Numbered from the stretch's first letter, positions 23,101-31,435 are shown. The stretch is DNA of 64,000 bases from Chimonanthus salicifolius (GCA_013350335.1 CM023534.1:12429542-12493541); one strand, 5' to 3'. A program made the numbers and translations. The notes: generated by a model not told the origin, from the sequence alone.

Positions 23101-24169
23101 GAATTACGTTCACCATAATTTCCATTTTTGTTAAATGACCAATTCGTTGCTTCCGTTGGAGTAGAAAGGAATGCACTAGGAACTCAAAAATGGTTTCAAT
23201 CTTCCATTTTTGGTCTTGTGTGATAGGCTGATAGAAGAGTGTTGTAGTTATTAAAATACATGGCTTCACTTATCCCGTTGCAGTTTTTCTTTTATACGCA
23301 CTTCCATTCTTTTGTGTTTTTATCATTCTTTTTATATTTTATTTTATTGTTCTTTGCTACAGTTTTGTTTTTGTTTTTTTACTCTCTCTGTTTTTTTTTT
23401 TGGGTCCTGACGTCTATTGCTAGAACTTGTTTTTTTCTTGGTTATCTTAGTATTTGCATTTCTTGTTGATTATTTGACTTCTAGTTGGTGGTTGTTTTGT
23501 TCCTAAAAATGATCTCTCTTACCATGCTGACTTTACACTGGGCCTACTTTGGACTGTGGTGTGGTTCACTGGAAAGGTATTTGTTTTAAGGGCAACGACT
23601 GAAAGCATTGTAGTCATCAAAATTTGTAGGCTTAAAAAGCATGACTTGATCGATTATACTCGGTTGTTTTTTGGTAAGCCCTAATACATACTCAGTTGTT
23701 TTTTGGTAAGCCCTATAATTAAGCAGACTTTTTCAACGGACTTGCTGGTCTATGCAGAGTGTGAATGATAGAAGATCGAGTGCGATGATTTTACATGAAT
23801 GTTTTTAGAAGAGTAAATTCTGGATGTGAAACGTGGGCCCATGTTAGTGATGAGATTATCAGGAAAATTGTGTTCCTAACCTGATCCATCAGTATCCGTA
23901 GATCCATATTGGTAACACTGTTTTCAACATACATTCATTGTGGTTTGCCATTTGTTTTATTTATGTCACAGCTTGGAAGAGTGAGGTCCGTGGAGAAGGA
24001 GAAGATGGAGTTCCCCGAGCAGCAGGAATCGAGTTGGATGGAGAAGTCAGAAGCCGTTGAAGGCAGTGATGGTGATGAGTATGAAGACGATGATGATGAT
24101 GAGGAGGAAGAACATGAAAATGGAGATGTGTCAATTGGGAGGGTTCTGTGGAATTTCTTTACAACGTGA
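3151..24169 (+). CDS. NMCP1/CRWN-type nuclear lamina coiled-coil protein (8 exons)
   Basis: Plant lamin-like protein of the inner nuclear periphery. CRWN/NMCP proteins shape the nucleus and organise chromatin. Exons: 3151-3450, 10959-11168, 11900-12153, 13525-13795, 13872-13955, 15893-17937, 19799-19979, 23972-24169. All junctions are GT-AG and phase-compatible, giving about 1165 residues, the usual NMCP1 size. Diagnostic features are the N-terminal [12 protein letters not shown], the block LLLIEKKEW in exon 2, a continuous Glu/Lys/Arg-rich coiled coil through exons 2-6, the CRNCGE motif after the rod, a basic KRRQ stretch and YNFRR box late in exon 6, an acidic run in exon 8, and the conserved C-terminus ending LWNFFTT. 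The start is the ATG at 3151; an upstream TTG frame is not used. Exon 6 carries a reading-frame break near 17266-17272 (separate entry). If the break is real, the protein would stop at 17350 after about 858 residues and lose its tail. Intron 1 is about 7.5 kb. Close to certain as a family call; the choice of paralog (CRWN1 against CRWN2/3) is less sure. Confidence 0.93.
3481..3500. repeat. (TG)n microsatellite at the start of CRWN intron 1
   Basis: About ten TG units directly after the first donor site, followed by a CT-rich tract. No other role is seen. Confidence 0.8.
3986..4668 (-). mobile_element. 5'-truncated RTE-like LINE fragment (reverse transcriptase C-terminus)
   Basis: Reading the minus strand from 4666, the frame gives [12 protein letters not shown], then [30 protein letters not shown]. 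This matches the FKYLGS...VPxxLKGKFYRT region just after the catalytic domain of plant RTE-type LINE reverse transcriptases. The text then runs into a 3' tail with a block like CCAATCCCAAAATAAATGGG and an ATT/GTTGTTG simple repeat at the + strand's left edge (3986-4030), as expected for an RTE 3' end. The catalytic region is absent, so it is inactive. Confidence 0.75.
4670..5571. other. CRWN intron 1, unassigned part
   Basis: AT-rich intron DNA with short direct repeats (for example AGCAAATAT.ACATTGCA.ATGAT near 4990 and 5046). No gene or element ends were resolved. Confidence 0.4.
5572..5703 (+). mobile_element. Short poly(A)-tailed insertion with 24-bp target duplication
   Basis: The 24-bp sequence at 5572-5595 recurs at 5680-5703 with one mismatch (core GAATAAGAAGGCTA). 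Between them lie about 84 bp starting with a (GA)n tract and ending in an A-rich tail (ATAAAAAAGAAAA). A-rich tail plus long target duplication is the mark of LINE-driven retroposition. The source of the short body is unknown; it may be a LINE 5' leader fragment. Confidence 0.6.
5705..6997 (+). mobile_element. Internally deleted L1-type LINE with perfect 13-bp target duplication
   Basis: ACAATAGTCTTTG stands at 5705-5717 and again, perfectly, at 6985-6997. The body (5718-6984) ends in the L1-like tail TAATATAATTACCATTTC followed by A-rich sequence. The 5' part is CT-rich. A frame near 6240-6434 contains [10 protein letters not shown], which resembles the opening of plant LINE ORF1 proteins (PPxKSFADxL). 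ORF2 (endonuclease and reverse transcriptase) is missing, so the copy joins the 5' leader and ORF1 start directly to the 3' UTR. It must have been moved by enzymes of another element. Confidence 0.72.
7000..8518. other. CRWN intron 1, unassigned part
   Basis: No gene is supported. A 66-codon frame at 7734-7934 lacks a recognisable family. Two motifs containing TGATCATGAC and TGTGGC(C/G)C recur near 7840-7880 and 7960-8000, suggesting an old local duplication. Confidence 0.4.
8519..8850 (-). pseudogene. hAT-family transposase remnant
   Basis: The minus strand reads VTRLIDG near 8810, then WTIID, a stop, RW, then [14 protein letters not shown], followed by [13 protein letters not shown], to a stop at 8519-8521. 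The RW...LHRPLHAAxYFLNP block is a well-known conserved region of plant hAT/DUF659-type transposases. The in-frame stop between IID and RW, and a gap just upstream, show the copy is dead. Only about 100 codons remain. It could be a relic of a relative of the enzyme that mobilised the TATCGGCCGATA elements in this window, but nothing here proves that. Confidence 0.75.
8851..10162. other. CRWN intron 1, distal part
   Basis: Mostly AT-rich. A micro-insertion lies at 9913-9968 (own entry). A pair of inverted GACACCACCTAAAAT / AAATTAGGTGACACC segments near 9136 and 9280 suggests a decayed MITE. Confidence 0.4.
9913..9968 (+). mobile_element. Ultra-short LINE 3'-end insertion
   Basis: GCTATGTTGT (9913-9922) and GCTATGCTGT (9959-9968) flank about 36 bp that begin CCATTTCC and continue as an A-rich tail. 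The body matches the extreme 3' end of the LINE at 5718-6984 (ACCATTTC-A). This looks like a dead-on-arrival LINE copy truncated to a few bases plus tail. Confidence 0.55.
10163..10185. repeat. Poly(G) run of 23 bases
   Basis: An uninterrupted G homopolymer in CRWN intron 1. The exact length is unreliable in any sequencing method. It could form G-quadruplex structure on the RNA. Confidence 0.85.
10282..10500 (-). mobile_element. Possible third RTE-like LINE 3' fragment
   Basis: ATTATCATCATCAATGATGCC, then TGTCCCATTTGTTTGGTGTC, parallels the 3' tail of the element at 3986-4668. The match is short and decayed, so this is tentative. Confidence 0.35.
10959..11168 (+). CDS. CRWN exon 2
   Basis: Encodes 70 residues starting [18 protein letters not shown], the best conserved N-terminal block of NMCP1 proteins, and ending EKQCVAD. 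Acceptor GAGCAG at 10958, donor GTATGA at 11169. Phase 0 at both ends. Confidence 0.93.
11510..11790. repeat. Degenerate tandem repeat with (CT)n tracts in CRWN intron 2
   Basis: Three copies of an 85-110 bp unit (GGATTTTAGACTAGTCACAAGC...TTTTATGGGTCT) start near 11515, 11622 and 11706. Perfect (TC)n tracts follow the first (11581-11619) and second (about 11690-11705) units. Confidence 0.8.
11900..12153 (+). CDS. CRWN exon 3
   Basis: Begins LEKALEEM and ends within the codon after LSLQT; phase 0 in, phase 2 out. All coiled-coil heptads. Acceptor TTGCAG at 11899, donor GTATGT at 12154. Confidence 0.92.
12600..13090. repeat. Diverged duplication inside CRWN intron 3
   Basis: The segment around 12625-12735 (GTAGGTTTTAGG...GTTTCATAGGGGAGAGATTTAGAGGAG...TATTATTAATTTTT) recurs around 12985-13085. 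Another pair with ATTTTGTTATGGACCATGAC lies at about 12870 and 12945. These are old intron duplications without coding content. Confidence 0.7.
13525..13795 (+). CDS. CRWN exon 4
   Basis: Its first base completes the split codon from exon 3; the frame then reads [18 protein letters not shown] and ends ALAVKEK. Acceptor TTAG at 13524, donor GTGAGA at 13796. Coiled coil throughout. Confidence 0.92.
13872..13955 (+). CDS. CRWN exon 5
   Basis: A small 84-nt exon encoding 28 residues from DAIVRERN to NTREK. Phase 0 at both ends, acceptor TTGCAG, donor GTGAGT. Separated from exon 4 by only 76 nt. Confidence 0.9.
14106..14142. repeat. (CT)n microsatellite in CRWN intron 5
   Basis: A nearly perfect CT tract ending in GTCTC. 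Confidence 0.85.
14385..14745. repeat. Degenerate GACTTGACC/ACCCATTTA-rich repeat
   Basis: Repeated words such as CTTGACCC, AACCCATTTA and GACTTGAAC fill this stretch of CRWN intron 5. It resembles the low-complexity repeats at 28.3 and 30.3 kb. Just downstream (14810-14900) a segment containing GACTTGAACCTGCAAC looks like the reverse of a tRNA-derived SINE head, with an A/T tail near 14920. Confidence 0.45.
14950..15892. other. CRWN intron 5, unassigned part
   Basis: No gene, tandem repeat or element ends were recognised in this stretch. Confidence 0.4.
15893..17937 (+). CDS. CRWN exon 6 (largest exon, frame break inside)
   Basis: Starts [15 protein letters not shown] after acceptor TTGTAG and runs as uninterrupted coiled coil to the CRNCGE motif near 17080. 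RMSWLQ (about 17251-17268) is followed in frame by a stop at 17348-17350. The family continuation [13 protein letters not shown] is instead encoded from about 17271 in a frame one base short. From 17540 the conserved reading ([23 protein letters not shown], then KRYNFRR) is again in the original frame. The exon most likely ends at 17937 (donor GTAATT), leaving two bases that the A at 19799 completes. Confidence 0.88.
17264..17273 (+). other. One-base frame break in the CRWN gene
   Basis: The family reads RMS(W/F)LRKC(A/T)(S/T)(K/R)IFN(L/I)SP here. The sequence CTTCAGAATGTGCT encodes LQ and then CAS only if one base, most simply an A in the short A run, is missing. The deletion is either real, truncating the protein at 17350, or a base-calling or assembly error. 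Conservation downstream favours an error or a very recent change. Confidence 0.75.
17494..17539 (+). other. Possible 46-nt mini-intron in CRWN exon 6
   Basis: The shifted frame reads [10 protein letters not shown] to 17493; then GTACAC begins and ATGCAG ends at 17539. Removing 46 nt (3n+1) restores the original frame exactly at GAA AAT TCT (ENSGIP), where homologs have EDSQ. Forty-six nucleotides is below the usual plant minimum, so a small insertion or second indel is an alternative. Confidence 0.45.
18033..18591. repeat. Tandem duplication, two copies of about 279 bp, CRWN intron 6
   Basis: The unit beginning ATACCCAAGCAGGCACTT at 18033 repeats from 18312, and both copies end near CAAGGATGTTATAC. 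Divergence is modest. Non-coding. Confidence 0.88.
18650..18930. repeat. Tandem duplication, two copies of about 141 bp, CRWN intron 6
   Basis: The unit beginning ATCATATTGTAGCCTGCAT at about 18650 repeats from about 18791 and shares TGCTCTTTACCATTTTTGG. It lies directly beside the previous duplication but uses a different unit. Confidence 0.85.
19695..19765 (+). mobile_element. Ultra-short LINE 3'-end insertion with 15-bp target duplication
   Basis: TTGATCCGTCATCTA (19695-19709) and TTGATCTGTCATCTA (19751-19765) flank 37-41 bp reading TATTATTTCAGTTACCATTTC followed by a long A run. The body equals the last bases of the L1-like element at 5718-6984. Confidence 0.7.
19799..19979 (+). CDS. CRWN exon 7
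   Basis: The acceptor at 19797-19798 (GGCAG) is the only one that joins exon 6 in phase. The exon reads [13 protein letters not shown] to MAGHK, corresponding to the variable region after the YNLRR box in homologs. Donor GTATTC at 19980. Confidence 0.75.
20198..20430 (-). repeat. 3' LTR of the copia element
   Basis: About 233 bp; on the + strand it begins TGTTGCAATG and ends CCACAACA, i.e. TG...CA LTR ends with short inverted repeats. Aligns along its length with 22550-22786. Confidence 0.88.
20500..21320 (-). pseudogene. copia reverse transcriptase/RNase H remnant
   Basis: The minus strand at 21309-20893 reads [20 protein letters not shown], then [17 protein letters not shown], the standard RT-to-RNase H connection of copia polyproteins. 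Further on are CDNQAAINI and TKHIEVD (20706-20521), then [13 protein letters not shown] in another frame. Stops and frame changes mark it as dead. Confidence 0.85.
21678..22394 (-). pseudogene. copia integrase C-terminus and reverse transcriptase N-terminus
   Basis: A 238-codon open frame that begins [16 protein letters not shown] and continues to the junction motif [22 protein letters not shown] and VAKGFTQTY. It then loses frame before the catalytic YxDD region. It is a fragment of pol, not a host gene. Confidence 0.88.
22550..22786 (-). repeat. 5' LTR of the copia element
   Basis: About 237 bp beginning TGTTGTAATG and ending ACAGCA on the + strand. It differs from the other LTR at a noticeable number of positions, so the insertion is not recent. 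Confidence 0.86.
22792..23971. other. CRWN intron 7, unassigned 3' part
   Basis: T-rich intron DNA. A 25-bp direct repeat (ACTCGGTTGTTTTTTGGTAAG) occurs at about 23658 and 23691. No other gene is seen. Confidence 0.45.
23972..24169 (+). CDS. CRWN exon 8 (terminal)
   Basis: Reads [18 protein letters not shown], an acidic run [18 protein letters not shown], then [12 protein letters not shown] and stop at 24167-24169. This C-terminal signature is typical of NMCP1-class proteins. Acceptor TCACAG at 23971. Confidence 0.93.
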   Translation, partial: LGRVRSVEKEKMEFPEQQESSWMEKSEAVEGSDGDEYEDDDDDEEEEHENGDVSIGRVLWNFFTT

Positions 24170-24735
24170 CCACCCATGGTGGCAGCAGACCAGTCTGCCC
24201 GGCATCTTTGTATTCTTTTTTATTTTCACGATTGGAAGGAGATGTCTTACTGTTTGTTGGCTTCTCTTGCCTTCTATAGACATTTTCATCACATGTACAT
24301 GTAGTCATTATCTTTCCTTTTTGTTCAAAGCAACTTTGGTTGCTGGCTTATTTATTCGTGGTTTTACACTGAATTTTTACCATTTAGTTATTTACGTTTA
24401 GTGATGTTGCTGGGACGATTATACCCAACAGATTCTTGCTTGGAAGAGGATATATATTTACTGCCACCACAGTTGTAAAAAAAAAAAACGTTTAGATTAT
24501 ATGCGGTATCGGCTGATATTTATTGCCTGAGTTTGGACAGATGTGTATTGCCCAATATAATATCTACTCTAGTACAGCATGTGCATATAAGCTCAGATAC
24601 AGAAGACATGGTTGGTACGGATCTTTTTCGTTTTTTTTTTTTTTAAATATCTTACATTTGGAATTTTCATTTTTAAAGGTATTTCCTTTCTAATATATAT
24701 TTTTTTAAAAAAATTTGTCCATATTGAGTTTATTA
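24170..24735 (+). other. CRWN 3' region and downstream DNA
   Basis: The first few hundred bases are the likely 3' UTR. An A run at 24477-24488 may be the tail of a small retroposed copy. A lone TATCGGCTGATA near 24510 is a decayed trace of the palindrome family. Confidence 0.4.
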
Positions 24736-25190
24736 AAATCATCATCATAGTTATTATCAAAGTCTCAATCCTATCTATTTGAGTTCAGCTTTCGAGTTTT
24801 ACTTATCCATGTGTCTTTATAAAAAATCATATATTTTTTCACTCCACTATTTATTATGTTTTTCTTTATTTCTTTCCTCTACGTCTTAGTGATTTATTTC
24901 ATCTTTTACTCTTTTTCCAATCTCTCAAATTCTTTTACTTACATTTCAAAGTAGCTCAATGGGTTTTTCTCATTTCATCGTCAAATCAGTGCTATTTCTA
25001 AATTGTCTCTACTTGAGTAATTTCTAACACTAGCTTTTAGAGGTAAATCACTGGTCCAATGTAGTTACTTATAACTTCATTTATTTGTCTTTTATTCAAT
25101 GTCCGACACTCTATTATTATAGTGTTATGTGTCTGATAAACTATTTTATAGAAATGCCTATTTAAGCAATTTGAGACCATTTAAACTAAA
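24736..25190 (-). mobile_element. Decayed RTE-like LINE 3' fragment
   Basis: Colinear with the copy at 3986-4668: CATCATCATAG tail, CACTCCAC.ATTT.TTATGT, TTAAATTGTCTCTA, then TTTATTCAATGTCCGACACTC against TTTGTTCATTGCCCAATACTC. Both copies lack most of the element. Confidence 0.6.
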
Positions 25191-26689
25191 TGAACTTACT
25201 CCAACGAATTACTAACTCATAACAAGTACAAAATTGCGAACTACATACTTGAATATAAATTAGATTTTTTACAAAATTTTGTACAATTTTAACATGCTAT
25301 AAGAATTCAAGTTGAGTTTTCAAGAAAATAGCACTAAAATATATCAAACTTGTTTCATCGGTTGAGTTTTTGGACTCGACTAAATTCAACTTGGTAAAAC
25401 TCTTTTCGAACCTATAAACTATGATCTATATAATAGGGCCCACTGTTTGTGAGATACATCCATGGTAAATGGAATATATCGATAATTCTAAGGATTAATT
25501 ATTTTGATTTCAGAATATACGTTGTAATTAAAGAACTATAAATCTATTTTTAATCACTTTTGATAATTTTAATCTTTAACAACTTTTAGCGAATTATACA
25601 TCTATTTTTAATCACTTTTGATAATTTTAATCTTTAACAAAGTTTAGCACAACTTTTAATATACTTTTAAGAATTAGCTTCCCTAATTCTTTGATCTTAA
25701 CCTTTCAAACTAATGAGTGTTCATCGAAGCTATCCAACGGGTCTAGATTCATTTTCAATAGCATAGTTGAGTTCTAAATACTCATGTGAGTTCATCCTAC
25801 CAACACATTATGAATTGAGGTGGTTTGATGGCCAAGTTGAGAGATGAATGCAATGGCCGGCTCAGCCTGAGAATGAGAGGGTAAAAAGAAAGAAATAAGA
25901 AGAGAGAGAGAGTGTATGCTATTCTTTTTATTCATCAAATAGGACTGAATGGTTCCTTGTTTTTTGTCACAACAATCAGGAAAGCAATAGTGATAAAAGA
26001 AGAGAAAAGAAAAATAAGAAAGAAAAAAAGAGAAGGGGTGAGAATAAGTAGAGAACCAGAGGGAAAGGAAAAAAAAACAGGTTTAAAAATGGCTTTTCCA
26101 TGTGCCTATCAGGAGATGATCGAGCCTTTAACGTGGTTCTCTCATATGAATTTATAAAAGATCCACATGAATTTATCATGTTCGGCCGAAACCTACGTCC
26201 ACAGATAACAAACAAGCAACAAATTCTACTAAATTTCAAAGGGTACAAAATCCTCTCTGTTTCCCTCACTTATTTTCTCTCACACCTCTCCCCTCTCTCA
26301 AACTAAAACTCTCAGTGGTGCCTTAGAGGGGCCAGCGTGCCAAGCCAACGAGAGAGGCCCTCCCTATTTTTATACACAGTTGCCAACCGACAGTGCAAAC
26401 CTATCCCAAACGAAGAACATTAGAGAAATAGTCAGTGAAGGAGGGAAGAAGTTGAAGACAAAAATAGGACTCCTAATCCTAGTCAAATCTAACTCCAAAT
26501 CGAGCCACACCCAACTGTAAAAGGCCAAAAAATGAAGGGAGGAAAATCAGAAGAATGAAAGAGTAAATAAGAAAACAGAGAAATACGAAAAAAAAAGAGT
26601 GAAGTGAAGTGAGATAGAAAAGGCTTTGGAAACTTAGAGGAAGCCACTAAGCTTCTCCACATCGATGAATGAATTAGAAATGTAGGCTA
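25191..26689. other. Intergenic DNA, mostly unassigned
   Basis: A 65-bp tandem pair (ATCTATTTTTAATCACTTTTG...TTTAACAA) occurs at about 25541-25650. A GA-rich stretch follows at 25880-26090. Around 26100-26600 the denser sequence could be LTR or leader DNA of the copia relic that follows, but no LTR pair was found. Confidence 0.4.
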
Positions 26690-27312
26690 GCTCTAATATC
26701 GATAGGAGTTCTTTCTACACTACTTGAGGTGGTTTTGTTTGATGTGTCTGAAAAAAAAATCATTATTAAAGGTTTGTGGGATAGTTGCAAAAAATCTCTA
26801 TTCACATATGATCTTTATTCGAATGCAAATTCTCAACTTAAGGATGAAAGAATGATCCTCATTGCAAGAACATTTGAATGAATTCAAAACTCTAGTGAAC
26901 AGATTAACAACAATTGAGGTTTTCCATTGAAATAAAAAGCTTGTATTTTGATTTGTTTTATGCACCAGGTTCTTGGGACACATTGGTCATGACTCATGAG
27001 TACTGAAAAGGACATAAATATCAATTCTGAATAGATGGTGTTCATGTTACTCATTGAAATATCATGTAGACGTACAGATACAAATACAGAAAGGCCATGT
27101 GTAGGACAAATAATATTTGGAAAGCTTGGTGGTGCAACGTATCTTATTTTCTTTCTTGATGATTTCTCAAGAAAATAGATGTGGGTATACATGCTCAAAC
27201 CAAAGAGTGTTGCTTTTTCTTGTTTTGGAAATTATTAAGGGAAAAGACTAGATGTTTAAGAATTGATAAGAGAGGAGATCAAACATAAAAAAAGTTCAAA
27301 GATTTCAACCTC
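26690..27312 (+). pseudogene. Ty1/copia relic: gag joined to integrase
   Basis: With several frame changes the + strand reads a copia gag: KGLWDSCKKSL, LKDERMILIARTFE, then APGSWDTLVMTHEY, matching the LPxSWDTLVMTLS motif. It goes directly to integrase pieces: KLGGATYLIFFLDDFSRK, MWVYMLKPKS, and CLRIDKRGDQT (family KCLRSDNGGEYT). Zinc knuckle, protease and reverse transcriptase are not found. It ends where an antisense SINE begins. Confidence 0.78.
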
Positions 27313-27314
27313 TG

Positions 27315-27505
27315 AATTGAAAGTGTCCAGGCGTCTCACTTAACTAATCATTTAGAGCTTAACTAATCATTCAGAGCATGTGAAAACCTTCCAATTTACA
27401 CGTACTAAGTAAAGCTACGGAGAGTGGCCCTTTAAGATTGAGCGTGAATCAAACACAAAGCCTCTGTTTCTTGAGACGGGTTCTTGATCGTCAGACCTCC
27501 CTTTT
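27315..27505 (-). mobile_element. SINE (family A), antisense
   Basis: The minus strand carries a tRNA-like head (GATCAAGAACCCGTCTCAAG region) and the family end GTGAGACGCCTGGACAC. The same end occurs on the + strand at 29105-29128. It abuts the copia relic. Confidence 0.6.
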
Positions 27506-27509
27506 TATT

Positions 27510-28100
27510 TATTTTTTAATTTTGAGCCCATCGATTCTATAAAACAATCTTTCACAACATTATTCTTTAGATAGTTGATTTTTTTTTGGGTTTCAATTTA
27601 AGCAAGAGAACAAAATCTTTTCTGCCTTAAAAACAACTTTCCAATCAACATAAATAATTAGAAATATTTTTCGGTTCCATTGCCACATGGATCCATAGGG
27701 TTAAAGCTGGCTGAACTCTTATTCTTTAGCTTAAACCTTTCTAAAGCAATAAAGATTTAATTTTCTCATTCTTTTTTAATGAAAGGTTAGTACTTGGTTG
27801 TAGATTCATTCAAAAAAATAAGCCCAAAGGAAAACTTCAGCACAAAATACAAAAATGGGCCCTAAAAAGGCAAAGGAAAAGAGACACTTCTGGGCCAGGC
27901 CCTAAAATACCTACAACCCGGGCCAGGAAAAAGGCCAACAAGCCTCCAAATTAGAATCAAAACAAGAGCAGCGAGCCACCAGGTTCCAAGGCTCAAGGGG
28001 GAACCAATCCGCAAAGAATCCACTACCGTTGCAGTTTGGGGGTCTCCTCTGAGCCCAGCTTCTGAGTTGAGCCCAAGATATGTAACTCGATTACAATTAG
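27510..28100. other. Intergenic DNA, unassigned
   Basis: AT-rich, then GC-richer from about 27850. No gene motif was recognised in the short open frames here. Confidence 0.4.
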
Positions 28101-28101
28101 G

Positions 28102-28293
28102 GTGGCCATTTAGACACCCTACTTTTCTTTCAAGAGACCCTATTTCAAAATTTTGTGTGAAAATTACCATTTTGCCCCTCAGTTTTTTAAAAAGACATGT
28201 CCTTTACACAAAACTGAGGGGCAAAATGGTAATTTCATATAAAATTTTCAAATGAGGTCTCTTAAAAGAAAAGTCAGATGTCTAAATAACTAC
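28102..28293. mobile_element. MITE with long terminal inverted repeats
   Basis: The left arm starts GTGGCCATTTAGACACCC and includes AAATTACCATTTTGCCCCTC. The right arm is its inverse, with GAGGGGCAAAATGGTAATTT and GATGTCTAAATAACTAC. The arms are about 85 bp, so the element folds into almost one hairpin. No coding capacity. Confidence 0.82.
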
Positions 28294-28309
28294 AACGTCC
28301 TTAAGTAAC

Positions 28310-28640
28310 TTCTGAATAGGGCTCCAACTTGGGTCGGGTTTTGACCTGACCCTCATGACCCGACCCGAGAAATCATACAAGTCGGGTTGAGAATTTCGGA
28401 TCAGCGGGTCGAGTGGGGCTGAGAAGATAAAAACCCACATGGAATTCAGGTCGGGTCGGGTTGAGGATTTTACAAGTTAAAGCGACCCGACCCGGCTAAA
28501 ATGGGCTCAAAATATGAGTCCGGTCAGAATTCGGGTTGATTTGTGTTAGAATTCGGGTTGGATCGGGTCGAAATTTCGGGTTGAGAATTCAGGTCAGGCC
28601 GAGTTGAGTTATATAAATATTAAGTCAGGTCAGGTGGGTA
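28310..28640. repeat. GGGTCGGGTT-rich degenerate repeat
   Basis: Dozens of overlapping words GGGTCGGG, GACCCGACC and TCGGGTTGAG fill the stretch in both orientations. It resembles low-complexity repeats common in plant intergenic DNA; no ends can be assigned. Related words occur near 30.35, 14.4 and 40.6 kb. Confidence 0.65.
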
Positions 28641-29029
28641 TCTTATTTCTGAATAGCCAAAACATGCGTTATATGAAAACCCAAGAGAGAGGACGACGAG
28701 GGCAGAGAAGATTGAGCGAATCCTTACACCCAATCTGCAGAACAGAGAAGATTGAGTGGCGAGCAGAAGGTTTGTGATGGGGTCACCAGGCATATGCGGC
28801 CAGAGAAACAAACCAGAACAGGAAGAATTTTCTTATTTTCTTTAGTTGCCTAATTGCTTGATTTGAGACCTTTCTCTTGGGAAAAAATTGAATCGCCATG
28901 CATTAAAATGCCAGCTTATCTTTTCTCTATTAATTTACTGTCTTCTAGGCCACAAAATCAAAGTGTTGCTTATCAATGTGATACAATTATACATAGTTTA
29001 TTCACTAGATCTTAGGTACTTCTATTGCT

Positions 29030-29149
29030 TCACTAGGGGTTGAAGTGGCGACTAAGAACCTGTCTCGGTCTTGTGTTTGATTCCCACTTTACCTCAATGG
29101 ATCGGGTGAAACGCCTGGACACCTTGATCATAAAAAAGAGAAAAAAAGC
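29030..29149 (+). mobile_element. SINE (family A), 5'-truncated or diverged
   Basis: GAAGTGGCGACTAAGAACCTG (tRNA-like A box region), TGTTTGATTCCCAC (B box), then ACGCCTGGACACCTTGATCAT followed by an A-rich tail. Head, B box and tail are in the right order for a tRNA-derived SINE. Confidence 0.68.
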
Positions 29150-31270
29150 ATAACACAAAGATATCTATTTTACACACGAAATCTGAAAGGATCCAGATAA
29201 ATCAAAACCATTCATATCGTGGCTAAGACTATCTATGCCAAACGCTTAGGACCAGTACTGCCACTGCTAAGTCCCAATGGAGATTCCAGAGTCCAAACCA
29301 AGAGCCAACTGTAGTGGGTACTTGGATTGCATGGAGAGGGCAAAGTTGAAACACAGAAATGGTCCTTCCCCCTACTCATTACATAAATCCAAGGAGGCCT
29401 CTGCGGTTGTGACCACAACATGAACGTGGTTAGCTGGTGCCAAAATTAAGGGCTATTGTCCTTTACTCTCCATCATTTTCCCAGAATTCATCTGTCTGAG
29501 TACGCTGTTTTTTTTTTTTTTCATCTTATATTTTATGTTATTGTTACAAAGTGAAAAGGTAAAAGAATTTCAATTTATTAAAATAAAATGAAGAACAAAA
29601 TTAATATACTTTCCCATTTTCTTTTATTAAAAAAAAACATTACAGACGTCCAAAATCATATCTTCCTTCTACCCCCACAGCTTACTTTCGATCCTGCAGA
29701 GTTAGCAGTAAGTAGTTAATGTGAAGGCTACTCCAAAAATAACTACACAAGGCCATTTCCCCATCATCAACTCTATTTGTCTATGGAGGTGTTTACGAAT
29801 TACGAATCCAGGGAAAAAAGTAACAAAGGTAGAAGATGGAAAGTGACTTGTCAATTACCAACTCTACGAAGGCCTGAAGATGAAAGAGAGAAGCTTTGTA
29901 GACCTTCTTCTTTCAGAATTCAGATGGGGTGGTCCAACCTCACAAAGCGAACCATCTGTAAATGGACCAGCATTTGGAAATTGGAAGGACTATAAATGGT
30001 TTTGAAATCTAACCAAAACCACTATTGCTCATCGTCCACCTTTTTCATTAGATTCGACCTCTCCAAGCCATTCATCATAGAGTTGCTCTTCATTAACTAA
30101 ACCAGTGTTTATAGATTGAAAGATTTACACGTACTCATGGAATTAGTCTTACCTCCAATGTCGGGTGGAGATACCCATGTTCTCAAAAAAACCTTCTCTT
30201 TCATGTGAGCACATTGAGATATGAGAAATTGAGACAATATACTAAGATTTTTATAACTTGGTGAGGTACATGGGTTAAACTTAATAGGTAAAAAAATAAA
30301 TAAATAAATGATTTAAATATTAATTTTAACTCAATTCAGGCTACCCAACTTGACCTGAATTTATCTCGGGTCGAGTTAATTTAATTTTTTTTAAAAGAAA
30401 TAGATGGTCCAAACCCAATTTTATTCGAATTAAGTTAGGTAAAAAATTGTCACCCCTATCTAGATACAACTTACTTTTACATCAGTTTGTGATCAATTTT
30501 ATAGAGTTTGATGGGTACTCTATTGAAGTCCTTTTCAATTGCATCATCTATGTAAGTCTATAGTAGATGTTGGAAGCAGTGAAGTGGTGATCTAGTTTTA
30601 TTTTAATAGATTTTGATGGATTATTTTTCATATGGCTGCACTATTTTTGTCTTTAAAACCATTTATATGAATCTTGAATTGGCGTTACAAATTGAATTTA
30701 TGAATTTGAGAGCCATTTGTTTATAATATAAATTGTAAAATTAGATAACAGGGAGGGATGGTGCTTGTAAAATCTAAATCTAAATCTAAATCTAAATAAT
30801 TGAAGCCCTTTGATAAATGATGGCATTGAAAGAGTGTTGATTGGTGTTACTGAGGACCACCTTAAAGATTGAAAGCAGGGTACAAGTCAATTACTCTTCT
30901 TCTACTCCCATTTTTATGGTACAAGTACGACACTAGAAGGTCATGCAATCAATGAGTTATTTCTATTTCTAGGTGAGTTGGATAATTGTTACTGAATAAG
31001 ATTTCAAATCGAGTTCAAGTTTTGGAATTTTTAAATTATTGAGTATGTGGGTTTGTGACAATGAATATATTATTTTTTCTCATATTATAAAGTAGGATAT
31101 TATTGTATATAAAATTATAAATGTGTTATATTAATTCATTTAAAGGAAAGATAACTTATTTTAAAATACAGTTCACCAAATTTAAACTATTTAGACTCTG
31201 ATACTCAATTAAGGAGTTGATCAGAGAATAGATTGATAGTTATATTTCCTCTTTAGATAATTAATTTTTT
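29150..31270. other. Intergenic DNA, unassigned
   Basis: No gene is supported. A short (AAATCT)n array lies at 30774-30798. A 72-codon open frame at 29777-29995 has no recognisable motif. Confidence 0.4.
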
Positions 31271-31435
31271 ATGAAGTCTACATTGATAATAAGAATGAGT
31301 TAGTGAAAAGTGTGAGGGGCAACGAATGAATTCCAAAGAGGAACGGAAAAAAGAAAGTAATGATGAAAAGAAAGATAACAGAGACAAATGATGGAGATAT
31401 TATCATTGTTTGTGATGACAACTATGTTGGACTCA
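31270..31435 (+). pseudogene. Possible copia gag-protease fragment
   Basis: The + strand reads Lys/Arg-rich residues and then NDGDIIIVCDDNYVGLM, reminiscent of the stretch just before the protease site in copia polyproteins (GD...DD.Y..L). The match is short. It directly abuts TRIM-like DNA at 31440. Confidence 0.4.

Noticed and set aside
24057..24401. Met/Lys-rich frame overlapping CRWN exon 8
   Set aside because: Alternate frame of the acidic GAT/GAG-rich exon; the true frame ends in the conserved LWNFFTT.
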